This document shows, in pieces, positions 24,875 to 31,884 of a DNA stretch of 64,000 nt (positions are counted from its first letter, which is position 1; each line of letters begins with the position of its first letter). The DNA comes from an uncultured Bryobacterales bacterium (GTDB lineage Bacteria > Acidobacteriota > Terriglobia > Bryobacterales > UBA6623). The stretch is from the NCBI GenBank assembly GCA_951813065.1, contig CATOTH010000002.1, positions 930,001 through 994,000 of the forward strand. Direction: 5' to 3'. Position numbers and translations under genes: made by a program. The notes under the pieces are model-generated. The model made no database searches and was not told the DNA's origin. It saw only the letters and a program-made list of their open reading frames with translations.

Positions 24875-26113
24875 TCAGGCGGAAGCGTTGATTGCTGCGG
24901 ACAGCACGCCGTGGATCCGACGGGCTACGACGCGCTCATCGCCCGGGTCCAGCATCCAGACCGCAATCTCGAGCCCCTCGTCGTAGTTGGGGCGCACCTC
25001 GATGCTGGGGTTGCCGTCGCGCAAGAGTTCGGCTGCGGCCTTCGCGGTCAACTGGGACTGGGAAAAGTTCCACCGGATCCGGAGATGAGGCACTGCGTTA
25101 GCAATCTCCGGAACGAAGGTCTCGGTCGCTACTCCGGGAAGGGATGAAACGGATCTCTCGATCCGCATGCATCGCCGTGTCCATTCCTTCCACGCCTGGT
25201 CATGGTCCTGATCGAGAAAGAGTTCCAGCGCCACGAGCATTCCGACGACTTCTTCCTTGTTGACCTTGTTGGAGCGTCCCACAGAATCCGAATTGGGGCT
25301 GTTGTTCAGCCGGGCCGCCTCGATCAGGTCGCGGCGCCCGACAAGCAGGCCCGCCGATTGCGGCCCTCGCAGCCCTTTGCCGCCGGAAAACGCCACCAAG
25401 TCGTAACCCATTCGTTGGAACCGGAAGAGGTTGTCGGCGGGAGGAACGTCCGCAGCGGCGTCGTTCAATGTCGGCACGCCATGCTTCTTGCCGATTTCCA
25501 CGAACTCTTGGTGGCCGATCTGACCGTCATTTTCCGCGTGGTTGAGAAAGAAAAGCATCGCCGTGCGATCGTTGATCGCCGCTTCCAATTCGCGGGCTGT
25601 CTCGACCTCGACGAGACGCACGCCGGCATTCCTTATCGCGTGGTCGTAGCTGTTCCTGTGCGCTGCCTGGAGGACGACTTCGTTCTTCATCCCGGTCGTA
25701 TCCGGCAGCAGCTTGATGCGATCCTCGTCGTCTCCCGCGATGCAAGCGGCGGTCGCGAGCGTCAGCGCCGAGGCGCAACCCGCCGTGACAAGCGCCGCAT
25801 CGGCGTCCAGGAGCCGCGCGATGCGATCGCCGGCCTTGGCGTGCAACTCGTCCAGGTTCACGTAGCGCGTTGAAGCCCCTTGCATCGCGCTTTGAACCTC
25901 GGGAGGCATCTTGGAGGCGGTAAGCCGGGTGTACGTGCCGGCAGCATTCAGAAATGTCCTGACGCCCAGCTCGCCGATCACGTCGCGCGCCGAGTGGAAC
26001 AGCTTTTTCTTCGATGCCGCGTTCAACTCGCTCGCAGCAACGGCACCCGCGGCAGGCATGGTGAGCAATGACCGGATAAATGCCCTGCGATCGCGCATCA
26101 GCCAACGAAACAT
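24875..26113 (-). CDS. SelA-like PLP-dependent enzyme with RR signal sequence
   Basis: This 412-residue fold-type I PLP enzyme belongs to the SelA/D-glucosaminate-6-phosphate ammonia-lyase-like group (COG1921). The putative Schiff-base Lys246 lies in AFSGGKGLRGPQSAG and the PLP-ring Asp218 in LNDAAADVPP. Other blocks are NAAGTYTRL (56-64) and TAGCASALTLATAA. The N-terminus RDRRAFIRSLLTMPAAGAVAA looks like a twin-arginine signal, so the enzyme may fold with PLP in the cytosol and be exported. The start is firm: GGAGG lies 5 nt before the ATG at 26113. It lies 84 bp downstream of the DUF1080 gene on the same strand, a likely operon for sugar or amino-sugar breakdown. The true substrate is unknown. 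Confidence 0.85.
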   Translation of the reverse strand: MFRWLMRDRRAFIRSLLTMPAAGAVAASELNAASKKKLFHSARDVIGELGVRTFLNAAGTYTRLTASKMPPEVQSAMQGASTRYVNLDELHAKAGDRIARLLDADAALVTAGCASALTLATAACIAGDDEDRIKLLPDTTGMKNEVVLQAAHRNSYDHAIRNAGVRLVEVETARELEAAINDRTAMLFFLNHAENDGQIGHQEFVEIGKKHGVPTLNDAAADVPPADNLFRFQRMGYDLVAFSGGKGLRGPQSAGLLVGRRDLIEAARLNNSPNSDSVGRSNKVNKEEVVGMLVALELFLDQDHDQAWKEWTRRCMRIERSVSSLPGVATETFVPEIANAVPHLRIRWNFSQSQLTAKAAAELLRDGNPSIEVRPNYDEGLEIAVWMLDPGDERVVARRIHGVLSAAINASA

Positions 26114-26197
26114 GGAATCCTCCTACCGACCTCGATCAGGATACCCGGAATTTCTTGGACTGGCTGCGTCGATTCCGGAATGGCATGGTGCACTTGT

Positions 26198-26845
26198 TCA
26201 CGGCAGGCGCTTAATGGAAATGTTCCGAAAGGCGACTGGTTGATTGTGCCCGAGGAACCCGATATGGCCTCCCGTGCGCCTGAGGCCGGGATGCTTTGCC
26301 AGGGTGGTCCGGTCTGTGACCTTGCTCGTGTCGACGTCCAGGATCGTGATCCCGTTGAGTACGACGCGGATCGTCGAGCCATCGGCGGTCACCTCCTGGC
26401 TGTTCCACTCGCCGACCGGTTTGAGCGCGCCGGTCTTGGCCGGAGCGACGTTGTAGAGCGAACCATGTTTCTGCCACGGCTTGATGTTCTTGTAGCGTTC
26501 GGCGCTGTTGTCGATGATCTGCAGTTCGTTCCCAGCGTAAGCCATGTCGCTCCACTCCAATGGGCAGCGGATGCAAAGGCCGTTGTTCGAGCCCGGCTCA
26601 AGCTTGAATTCGAAGCGCAGAACGAAATTGTCATATTCGGACGCGGACAGCAGATTACCGCCGCTGTTGCGATGGCAGGCGATGGTGCCGTCCTCGACGG
26701 TATATCCCACGCCGCGCTTGTTCAGCAGGATCCAACCGTCGAGGGTCGAGCCGTCGAACAATGATTCGAATCCGTCATCGGCGGCTCCGACCGGCAATGC
26801 CGAACACAGGACTAGAACTGCGAGAAAAAGACGGAACCGTACCAT
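26198..26845 (-). CDS. Exported DUF1080 protein (3-keto-disaccharide hydrolase-like)
   Basis: This 215-residue protein has a signal peptide (RLFLAVLVLCSALPVGAA) and a single DUF1080 domain. The domain is recognisable by FESLFDGSTLDGWI near its start, EFKLEPGSNNGLCIRCP, NSQEVTADGSTIRVVLNG and the final HIGFLGHNQPVAFRNISIK. DUF1080 proteins adopt a concanavalin-like beta-sandwich, and some cleave 3-keto-glycosides; activity here is inferred only from family. The ATG at 26845 is chosen for the signal peptide; a frame open to 27010 adds unrelated sequence. TAGGAT lies 11 nt upstream. It heads the pair with the SelA-like gene. Confidence 0.85.
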   Translation of the reverse strand: MVRFRLFLAVLVLCSALPVGAADDGFESLFDGSTLDGWILLNKRGVGYTVEDGTIACHRNSGGNLLSASEYDNFVLRFEFKLEPGSNNGLCIRCPLEWSDMAYAGNELQIIDNSAERYKNIKPWQKHGSLYNVAPAKTGALKPVGEWNSQEVTADGSTIRVVLNGITILDVDTSKVTDRTTLAKHPGLRRTGGHIGFLGHNQPVAFRNISIKRLP

Positions 26846-26856
26846 AGCCTGCCTGC

Positions 26857-26862
26857 ATCCTA
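26857..26862 (-). promoter_or_regulatory. Candidate -10 box for DUF1080 gene
   Basis: Minus-strand TAGGAT ends 11 nt before the ATG at 26845. Confidence 0.35.
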
Positions 26863-27013
26863 CCAGCGCGAGACGCAGTATGCCACCCGTTCGCTCGGCG
26901 AATGCCATTCGGACCCCGGAATGATCCCGATAGCTCCCGAGGTGGAAGCACCTGGGGCGGCGCTCGCTCTTGATCATCACCTGACGGCTATCGGGACGGG
27001 GCCGGCACATGGC

Positions 27014-29380
27014 CTAGAAGTTCCACTCCAGTCCTGTCAACACGACTTGGGACAACCCCAAGAGTACATTTGGCCTGTTCGTGACTCGGTTCCAGGTCGC
27101 GGCCGTCGTATTCTTCCTTCCGGTGACGTTCTGCACGCCGCCGTATACCACCACGTCTTGATCCCTGACCGAGAACGTCCGATCAATTCGCAGGTCAAGT
27201 GAGAAGTACGGGTCGTAACGCTCCATGTTCACTTCCGCGAGATCGAATATGCCCCGACGTTGCGACTTGGACCTCTCGAGATCAAACGGTGTGTAGGGGC
27301 GGCCGGTGAGATAGGCGGTTCGGAATGCCACTTCCCAGTTCCTGAGAATGCGACGTCCCCCCACCGCGTTGAAAGCGAGAGGCCTGTCGAATGCCCCGGG
27401 GCGCAGCTTGCCGTCCAGTCCGGCATGGCGGGCCCTGGAATAAGCCATATTGGCCTGGCCGAACCATTTCCCTGCGAACTTCTTTTCGATGAACAGCTCG
27501 ATCCCGCTGGCGCGCCCGCGGCCCGCGCTGGTCATCGGGTAGATAATGTCGCGGGCGTCGAAGGTGTCGCCGACGTTGGCCAGCGACAGCGTCGGGAATT
27601 GCGTCGCAACGGAATAGTCCTTGTAGCGCTTGGCGTAGGCCTCGAGAGTCAAGCGGAGGCTCCGCGTCGGCGTCCACGACAGGCCGCTGACCCAATGTTC
27701 GGACCGTGCGGGCATGAGCTGCCGGTTTTCCGGGTACGCAGCTAGGAACAGGTAGAGCGGAATCTGATGGTACATTCCCCAGCTCGCGTTCCAGGACAGC
27801 CCGTCCGCGAGCGCAATCGAGACTGCGGCCCTCGGGCTGAAACGCGAATGCGAGATCCCGAAGTGCGCGTAGCGATCAAACCGCCCGCCAATCGTGGCCC
27901 GGAACCTTCGCCCGAGCTGGTGTGTGCCCTGGAGGTAGACGCTGCTCTGTGTCGCCTCGAACCCTTCTCTCAAGTCGATGGGGTTCAGGTCCGGTTCGCT
28001 GGCGAAGGGACCGTCGTAGCCTAGCGGCGACAACGTCAGGTAGTCGTTGGCAAAGAGCTTCTGCGCGCCCCCCAGGCGGTATTCCCCGGCGGTTCCCGCA
28101 TGCAGGGTCAGGTCGTACTTGATCGTGGTCTCGTTTTCTGTCGAGTCCTGGCGAAAGGTCAGAGCTCCTGCTGCCACGGCCTGGTCAACGGACAACTCGG
28201 GCCCGACCGGTCCGTTTCGGACCAAGTCCTTGACCGTCGAGTCGACGGCCGCGCTTGAGTGAGTCAAGCCGAGCAACCCCACGCCTCGCGTTCCGAAAAT
28301 CCGCTGCCAGTTGATCCCGGTTGCATTCCGGCGGCCGGCGTACCGGATGTCGAACGCCCCCAGCCCGTCGCCAGGCTCGGTCTTCTCGGACAAGCCCAGG
28401 CGAATCTCGTCGATGCCCGTAATGCTCGTAACCCAGATTCGGTCGAAGTTTCCGAAGTCCCTCACCACCTTGCCGGTGAACGAGTAATAGACCGGCACTC
28501 CACCTTCACCGGTATCCTGCGTGAAGTAATCCAAGAAGCTGCGCCGCGCGGAGACGATCCACGAACCCTTGCCGCCGGCCCAGGGCCCTTCGAGTACTCC
28601 GCCTGCGCCGGCATACGCGAATGTTGCCCGGGCGTGGAACTCGTCTCGGTTTCCCTCGCGCTGCGCCACCTGCATGACGCTCGAGAGACGGTTGATGTAG
28701 GGGGCGGGATAGCCTCCCGTCAGGAATGTCACATCCTCCACGAGTTGGACGTCGAGCAGGCTTACGAAGCCGCCAGCGGAAGAGAAATTGGCGAATGAGT
28801 TAATGTTCGGGATCTCGATGTTGTCAACGATAAACAGGTTTTCGAGCGGGCTGCCGCCCCGCACGATGATGTCGTTTCTGAAATCGGCAGAACCGGTCAC
28901 GACGCCCGGAAGGGTCGAGACATACCGCGACACATCCTGAAGGATTCCCGCCGTCTTGGCAATCTCGCGGTTCCGGATGCTAACCCCGGAGGTCACGACT
29001 TCGTCCGGGACCAGCATTTCCGAAGCGGTGATCGTCACCGAACTCTCGACGGCCGCGAGTTCCGGAAGCTCGAGTCGAACCTCGCTGGTCTGGCCGGCCC
29101 GAACCTCTACCTCGCCGCTTGGCAAGGCTTGGCCAGACTCCATCCGCACCTCAAGCTTGACCGTTCCAGGCCGCGCATCGATGGACGCGAAACGGCCGGA
29201 GCGGTCGCTAGGCGAGCACAGACCGGTTGTTGCGATACAAACCTGGAGTGACTCGACCGGCGAGCCGTCGCTCCGCACGACGATGCCTCGGACCGCGCCG
29301 GTCCCGACCGTGTCCTGGGCGCTTGCAGTCCAGGAGCAGGCCATGATCGCAGCGAGAACGATTGCCCCGAAACGTCCCAA
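27014..29380 (-). CDS. TonB-dependent receptor with carboxypeptidase-regulatory domain
   Basis: This outer-membrane receptor has about 788 residues. After a signal peptide (GAIVLAAIMACSWTASAQ) comes a carboxypeptidase-regulatory-like beta-sandwich (GAVRGIVVRSDGSPVESLQV), then the plug (EIAKTAGILQDVSRYVSTLP, IIVRGGSPLENLFIVDNIEI), then a 22-strand-type barrel ending in an aromatic residue (VVLTGLEWNF), as outer-membrane barrels do. It probably imports a large or scarce nutrient using TonB energy. The start is uncertain: TTG 29380 fits the signal peptide. An upstream ATG at 29542 would add 54 residues translated from a REP-like repeat, so I reject it. Inverted repeats upstream (29400-29415, 29590-29635) may regulate it. 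Confidence 0.85.
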   Translation of the reverse strand: MGRFGAIVLAAIMACSWTASAQDTVGTGAVRGIVVRSDGSPVESLQVCIATTGLCSPSDRSGRFASIDARPGTVKLEVRMESGQALPSGEVEVRAGQTSEVRLELPELAAVESSVTITASEMLVPDEVVTSGVSIRNREIAKTAGILQDVSRYVSTLPGVVTGSADFRNDIIVRGGSPLENLFIVDNIEIPNINSFANFSSAGGFVSLLDVQLVEDVTFLTGGYPAPYINRLSSVMQVAQREGNRDEFHARATFAYAGAGGVLEGPWAGGKGSWIVSARRSFLDYFTQDTGEGGVPVYYSFTGKVVRDFGNFDRIWVTSITGIDEIRLGLSEKTEPGDGLGAFDIRYAGRRNATGINWQRIFGTRGVGLLGLTHSSAAVDSTVKDLVRNGPVGPELSVDQAVAAGALTFRQDSTENETTIKYDLTLHAGTAGEYRLGGAQKLFANDYLTLSPLGYDGPFASEPDLNPIDLREGFEATQSSVYLQGTHQLGRRFRATIGGRFDRYAHFGISHSRFSPRAAVSIALADGLSWNASWGMYHQIPLYLFLAAYPENRQLMPARSEHWVSGLSWTPTRSLRLTLEAYAKRYKDYSVATQFPTLSLANVGDTFDARDIIYPMTSAGRGRASGIELFIEKKFAGKWFGQANMAYSRARHAGLDGKLRPGAFDRPLAFNAVGGRRILRNWEVAFRTAYLTGRPYTPFDLERSKSQRRGIFDLAEVNMERYDPYFSLDLRIDRTFSVRDQDVVVYGGVQNVTGRKNTTAATWNRVTNRPNVLLGLSQVVLTGLEWNF

Positions 29381-29399
29381 ACACGGAATGCGAGCGACG

Positions 29400-29415
29400 G
29401 TGTCCTCAGGGACAC
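29400..29415. promoter_or_regulatory. Perfect hairpin GTGTCC-N4-GGACAC before the TonB receptor start
   Basis: A 6-bp perfect inverted repeat with a TCAG loop sits 20 nt upstream of the proposed TTG start, in the leader. It could be an operator or an RNA hairpin. Confidence 0.35.
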
Positions 29416-29471
29416 CTGCCGCTAGGTCGTTACCGCGCCCAAGCGACTCTCCCGCCGACGTGGGTGTGCCC

Positions 29472-29485
29472 CCCGCGCAAGCGGG
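29472..29485. repeat. REP-like palindrome
   Basis: CCCGC-GCAA-GCGGG followed by AATCG and CGTGACGATGGTCATGA resembles the widespread REP/palindromic element with CCCGC-N4-GCGGGAATC. Only one copy is seen in this window. Confidence 0.4.
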
Positions 29486-29589
29486 AATCGCGTGACGATG
29501 GTCATGATGTCGTTGAAGACGGAGCATTGGCGATGCGCCCATTCTCTAGCCGTTCCCCGTGATCCTGATCGCACTGTCGAGCAGGATTC

Positions 29590-29635
29590 TCAGGCGGCCA
29601 TAGATAGATAGGCCTGCTTGGAGATGACCGCCTGA
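29590..29635. promoter_or_regulatory. 12-bp inverted repeat, operator-like
   Basis: TCAGGCGGCCAT (29590-29601) pairs with ATGACCGCCTGA (29624-29635) with one mismatch across 22 nt. The spacing is about two helical turns from arm to arm, as for a dimeric regulator. It lies upstream of the TonB receptor gene. Confidence 0.45.
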
Positions 29636-29875
29636 TCTCTTAAGGATACAAAGTGTAAACTTGCGGTAACGGTCGGTCCTGATGCGAGAGAGTTGGCCCG
29701 TTTAGACGGTCAAATGGATGCCGCCTTCTCATGCCGTGCGTTGCTAGTCCCACGAAACCCGGTTCGACGTCGTCGGGGGGAATCGACCGGCCGACACCCA
29801 GGGTCGGCGAGCGCAATGACCGCTGGACGCCCGCTGCTTGCATGCTGATCGCCCGGGCTGCAAGATAGGCTTGAG

Positions 29876-30253
29876 GTGGCGGTTACCATTTACGACATCC
29901 TCGGGGAGGATGGTTTCGATCGCCTGACCCGACTTTTCTACGCCCAGGTTCCTGCCGACGAGATCCTCGGCCCGATGTATCCCCCTGGCGAGCTGGCTGC
30001 AGCCCGGATTCGTCTTCGCGACTTCCTTGTTGGACGCTTCGGGGGGCCGCAACGGTATGTCAAGGAGCGGGGGCACCCGCGCCTGCGCATGCGCCACATG
30101 CCGTTCGCGATCGACTCCCGCGCCCGCGACCGCTGGATGGAACTGATGGCGAGGGCGATCGAGGAAGCTGACATCCAGCCCGAAGTTGCAGACTACCTGC
30201 TACGGTTCTTCTCCGACACCGCGACCTTCATGATCAACAGGGACGCCACCTAG
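29876..30253 (+). CDS. Group II truncated hemoglobin
   Basis: This 125-residue heme protein belongs to the trHb2 (GlbO-like) group. The proximal His74 lies in RLRMRHMPFAI, Tyr22 (B10) in LTRLFYAQV and Trp87 (G8) in RDRWMELM, the trio expected for group II. RFGGPQRYVKERGHPRL is the typical EF-loop text. It binds oxygen or nitric oxide in the cytosol, protecting against reactive nitrogen or helping respiration at low oxygen. The GTG at 29876 follows TTGAG. The gene ends by overlapping the stop of the convergent TesA-like gene by 4 bp. Confidence 0.92.
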   Translation: MAVTIYDILGEDGFDRLTRLFYAQVPADEILGPMYPPGELAAARIRLRDFLVGRFGGPQRYVKERGHPRLRMRHMPFAIDSRARDRWMELMARAIEEADIQPEVADYLLRFFSDTATFMINRDAT

Positions 30254-30972
30254 CGCTCGCCGCGAACGATCCCCTCGAAGAAATCGGCTACCTGGCGGGC
30301 AACGACCTCGTTGCCCTTCGCGTTGGGATGGATGCCGTCGAATTGGTTCAGTTCCCTCACCATCGCCACGTTCTCCAGTAGGAACGGGATCAGCGGCAGG
30401 TCGAATTTTTCGGCGACTCTTGGGTACACGGCCTCGAAGTCACCCACGTACTCCGGGCCGTAGTTCCGTGGGAGCATCATACCGGCCAGCACGACCTGCG
30501 CGCCACCATCCGTGAACCGCCTCACCATGCGCTCGAGGTTCGCCTCCATCGCGTTCAGGGGCAGTCCGCGCAGTCCGTCATTGGCCCCGATCGCCAGGAT
30601 CACCCATTCGGGCCGGTGCCGCAACGCGCCCTCGATCCGGCTCAGCGCCCTCGCCGTCGTGTCTCCGCTGATGCCTTCGTTGACCACCTGGAACTCCAGC
30701 CCGCGCCTGTCGAACTCGGCCTGGAGGAAGCCGGGATACGATTCGGCAGGGGAGACCCCCTTGCCAGCCGTCAGGCTGTCCCCGAACGCGACGAGGGCAG
30801 GGCGCGGGTCGTGTTCGGGAGCATCTCCCTCGGCCCGCGCGACAACGACGCTCTCCGGCGGCGCTTCTTGCGCAACCTCGGGCGCCGGCGGGCCGCACCC
30901 GGCAAGCAGGAGGCCAACCCAGACGGTGACGCCGACGGCGTTGCCAAGTAACGTCCGGACAGGCTTACGCAC
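30250..30972 (-). CDS. SGNH/GDSL lipoprotein esterase (TesA-like)
   Basis: This 240-residue esterase has an N-terminal lipobox (VGLLLAGC, lipidated Cys26), so it is membrane-anchored facing the periplasm. SGNH blocks are complete: Ser66 in AFGDSLTAG, Gly in NEGISGDTT, Asn131 in IGANDGL, Asp212/His215 in FDGIHPN. The family includes E. coli TesA (thioesterase/lysophospholipase L1). The start is GTG 30972, 6 nt after a TATGAT box, with no Shine-Dalgarno. It is divergent from a YbbA-like ABC ATPase with only 30 bp between start codons, the same arrangement as tesA/ybbA in enterobacteria. Confidence 0.9.
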   Translation of the reverse strand: MRKPVRTLLGNAVGVTVWVGLLLAGCGPPAPEVAQEAPPESVVVARAEGDAPEHDPRPALVAFGDSLTAGKGVSPAESYPGFLQAEFDRRGLEFQVVNEGISGDTTARALSRIEGALRHRPEWVILAIGANDGLRGLPLNAMEANLERMVRRFTDGGAQVVLAGMMLPRNYGPEYVGDFEAVYPRVAEKFDLPLIPFLLENVAMVRELNQFDGIHPNAKGNEVVARQVADFFEGIVRGER

Positions 30973-30978
30973 CCTGTC

Positions 30979-30984
30979 ATCATA
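30979..30984 (-). promoter_or_regulatory. Candidate -10 box for the TesA-like gene
   Basis: Minus-strand TATGAT, with 6 nt to the GTG at 30972, lies in a 30-bp divergent spacer that leaves room for essentially no leader on either side. Confidence 0.45.
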
Positions 30985-31002
30985 GGAAACGACTCCCCTC
31001 CC

Positions 31003-31725
31003 ATGCCGAATCCAGGTCCCGTGCTGGAAGTACGCGGCCTCGCCAAGTCCATCCGCAGCGGATCACGCGTGGTGGAGATCCTGCGGGGTATCGACTTTTC
31101 CATTCCCAGAGGAAATTTCACGGTCATCCAAGGGCCTTCCGGCAGCGGCAAGAGTACGCTGCTCGGTCTGCTCGCTGGCCTCGACCGGCCAACTTCCGGC
31201 GAGATTCTCATCGATGGTCAGCCCCTGTCCAGACTTCCGGAGGACGAGATGGCGCTATTGCGCGGGCGCAAGATCGGCTTCGTCTTCCAGTCATACCAGC
31301 TGGTGCCAACTCTCACGGCCTTGGAGAACGTGATGCTTCCACTGGACTTGACGGGCTGCCGTGATGCCGAGTCAAGGGGCCGCGCCGAGAAGCTGCTAGG
31401 GCAGGTCGGCCTCGGTGAGCGGACGGACCACTACCCGGTGCAGCTGTCGGGAGGCGAGCAGCAACGCGTAGCCCTGGCGAGAGCGTTTGTCAGCGATCCG
31501 CCGATCGTGCTCGCCGACGAGCCGACCGGGAACCTTGACAGCCGAAACGGCGCGCTCGTCCTTGAAATGCTGCTCAAGCTGAATCAGGAGACGGGGACGA
31601 CTCTCGTCATGGTCACCCATGACGACCAACTGGCTTCCAGGGCTGGAAGACGGATCACGCTTGTGGACGGAAGGGTCGTCGCGGACACGGTCGAGGAACC
31701 CGTTTCCGAGGCAGTGGTCGCGTAG
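31003..31725 (+). CDS. ABC transporter ATPase (YbbA/LolD type)
   Basis: This 240-residue ATPase has Walker A GPSGSGKST (44-52), the Q-loop FVFQSYQLVPTLTALENVMLP that marks the LolD/MacB/YbbA group, signature LSGGEQQRVALARAF, Walker B VLADEPTGNLDS and H-loop VTHDD. It works with an FtsX-type permease in the inner membrane. None follows it; the YbbP-like 10-TM permease at 17485-20784 is the only candidate in the window. Divergence from the TesA-like gene supports the YbbA assignment. It lies just upstream of ffs, about 31 bp away. Confidence 0.9.
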   Translation: MPNPGPVLEVRGLAKSIRSGSRVVEILRGIDFSIPRGNFTVIQGPSGSGKSTLLGLLAGLDRPTSGEILIDGQPLSRLPEDEMALLRGRKIGFVFQSYQLVPTLTALENVMLPLDLTGCRDAESRGRAEKLLGQVGLGERTDHYPVQLSGGEQQRVALARAFVSDPPIVLADEPTGNLDSRNGALVLEMLLKLNQETGTTLVMVTHDDQLASRAGRRITLVDGRVVADTVEEPVSEAVVA

Positions 31726-31744
31726 CCGCCCGGACCCGGGGTGC

Positions 31745-31750
31745 TAGACT
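31745..31750 (+). promoter_or_regulatory. Candidate -10 box for the SRP RNA gene
   Basis: TAGACT ends 6 nt before the predicted 5' end of the SRP RNA at 31757. Confidence 0.45.
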
Positions 31751-31756
31751 GGCTTT

Positions 31757-31857
31757 GGGCTCCGGACCCGTGCAGCGGGATGTCGCGAACTCCGCCAGGT
31801 CCGGGAGGAAGCAACGGTAGTGGCCTCTGCCGCGTGCCGCGGTTGTCTCCGGGGCCC
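31757..31857 (+). ncRNA. ffs: Signal recognition particle RNA (small bacterial 4.5S type)
   Basis: The conserved apical domain CAGGTCCGGGAGGAAGCA, the Ffh-binding site, is at about 31796-31813. The ends pair: GGGCTCCGG (31757-31765) with CCGGGGCCC (31849-31857), with one G-U, giving a rod of about 101 nt as expected for the short bacterial form without an Alu domain. A TAGACT box lies just upstream. The position immediately before dnaX is a common bacterial arrangement. It acts with Ffh and FtsY in co-translational membrane targeting. Confidence 0.92.
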
Positions 31858-31884
31858 AACTTCCGGTAGCTCTCGACCGTTCCG

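Larger units (their letters stand above)
29381..29875. other. Intergenic region with inverted repeats between TonB receptor and globin
   Basis: These 495 bp hold no supported gene. They contain three inverted repeats listed separately, a TATC/TAGATAGATA run at 29600-29611, and TACAAAGTGTA (a small palindrome) near 29646. The rest shows no coding pattern to me. Confidence 0.5.
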
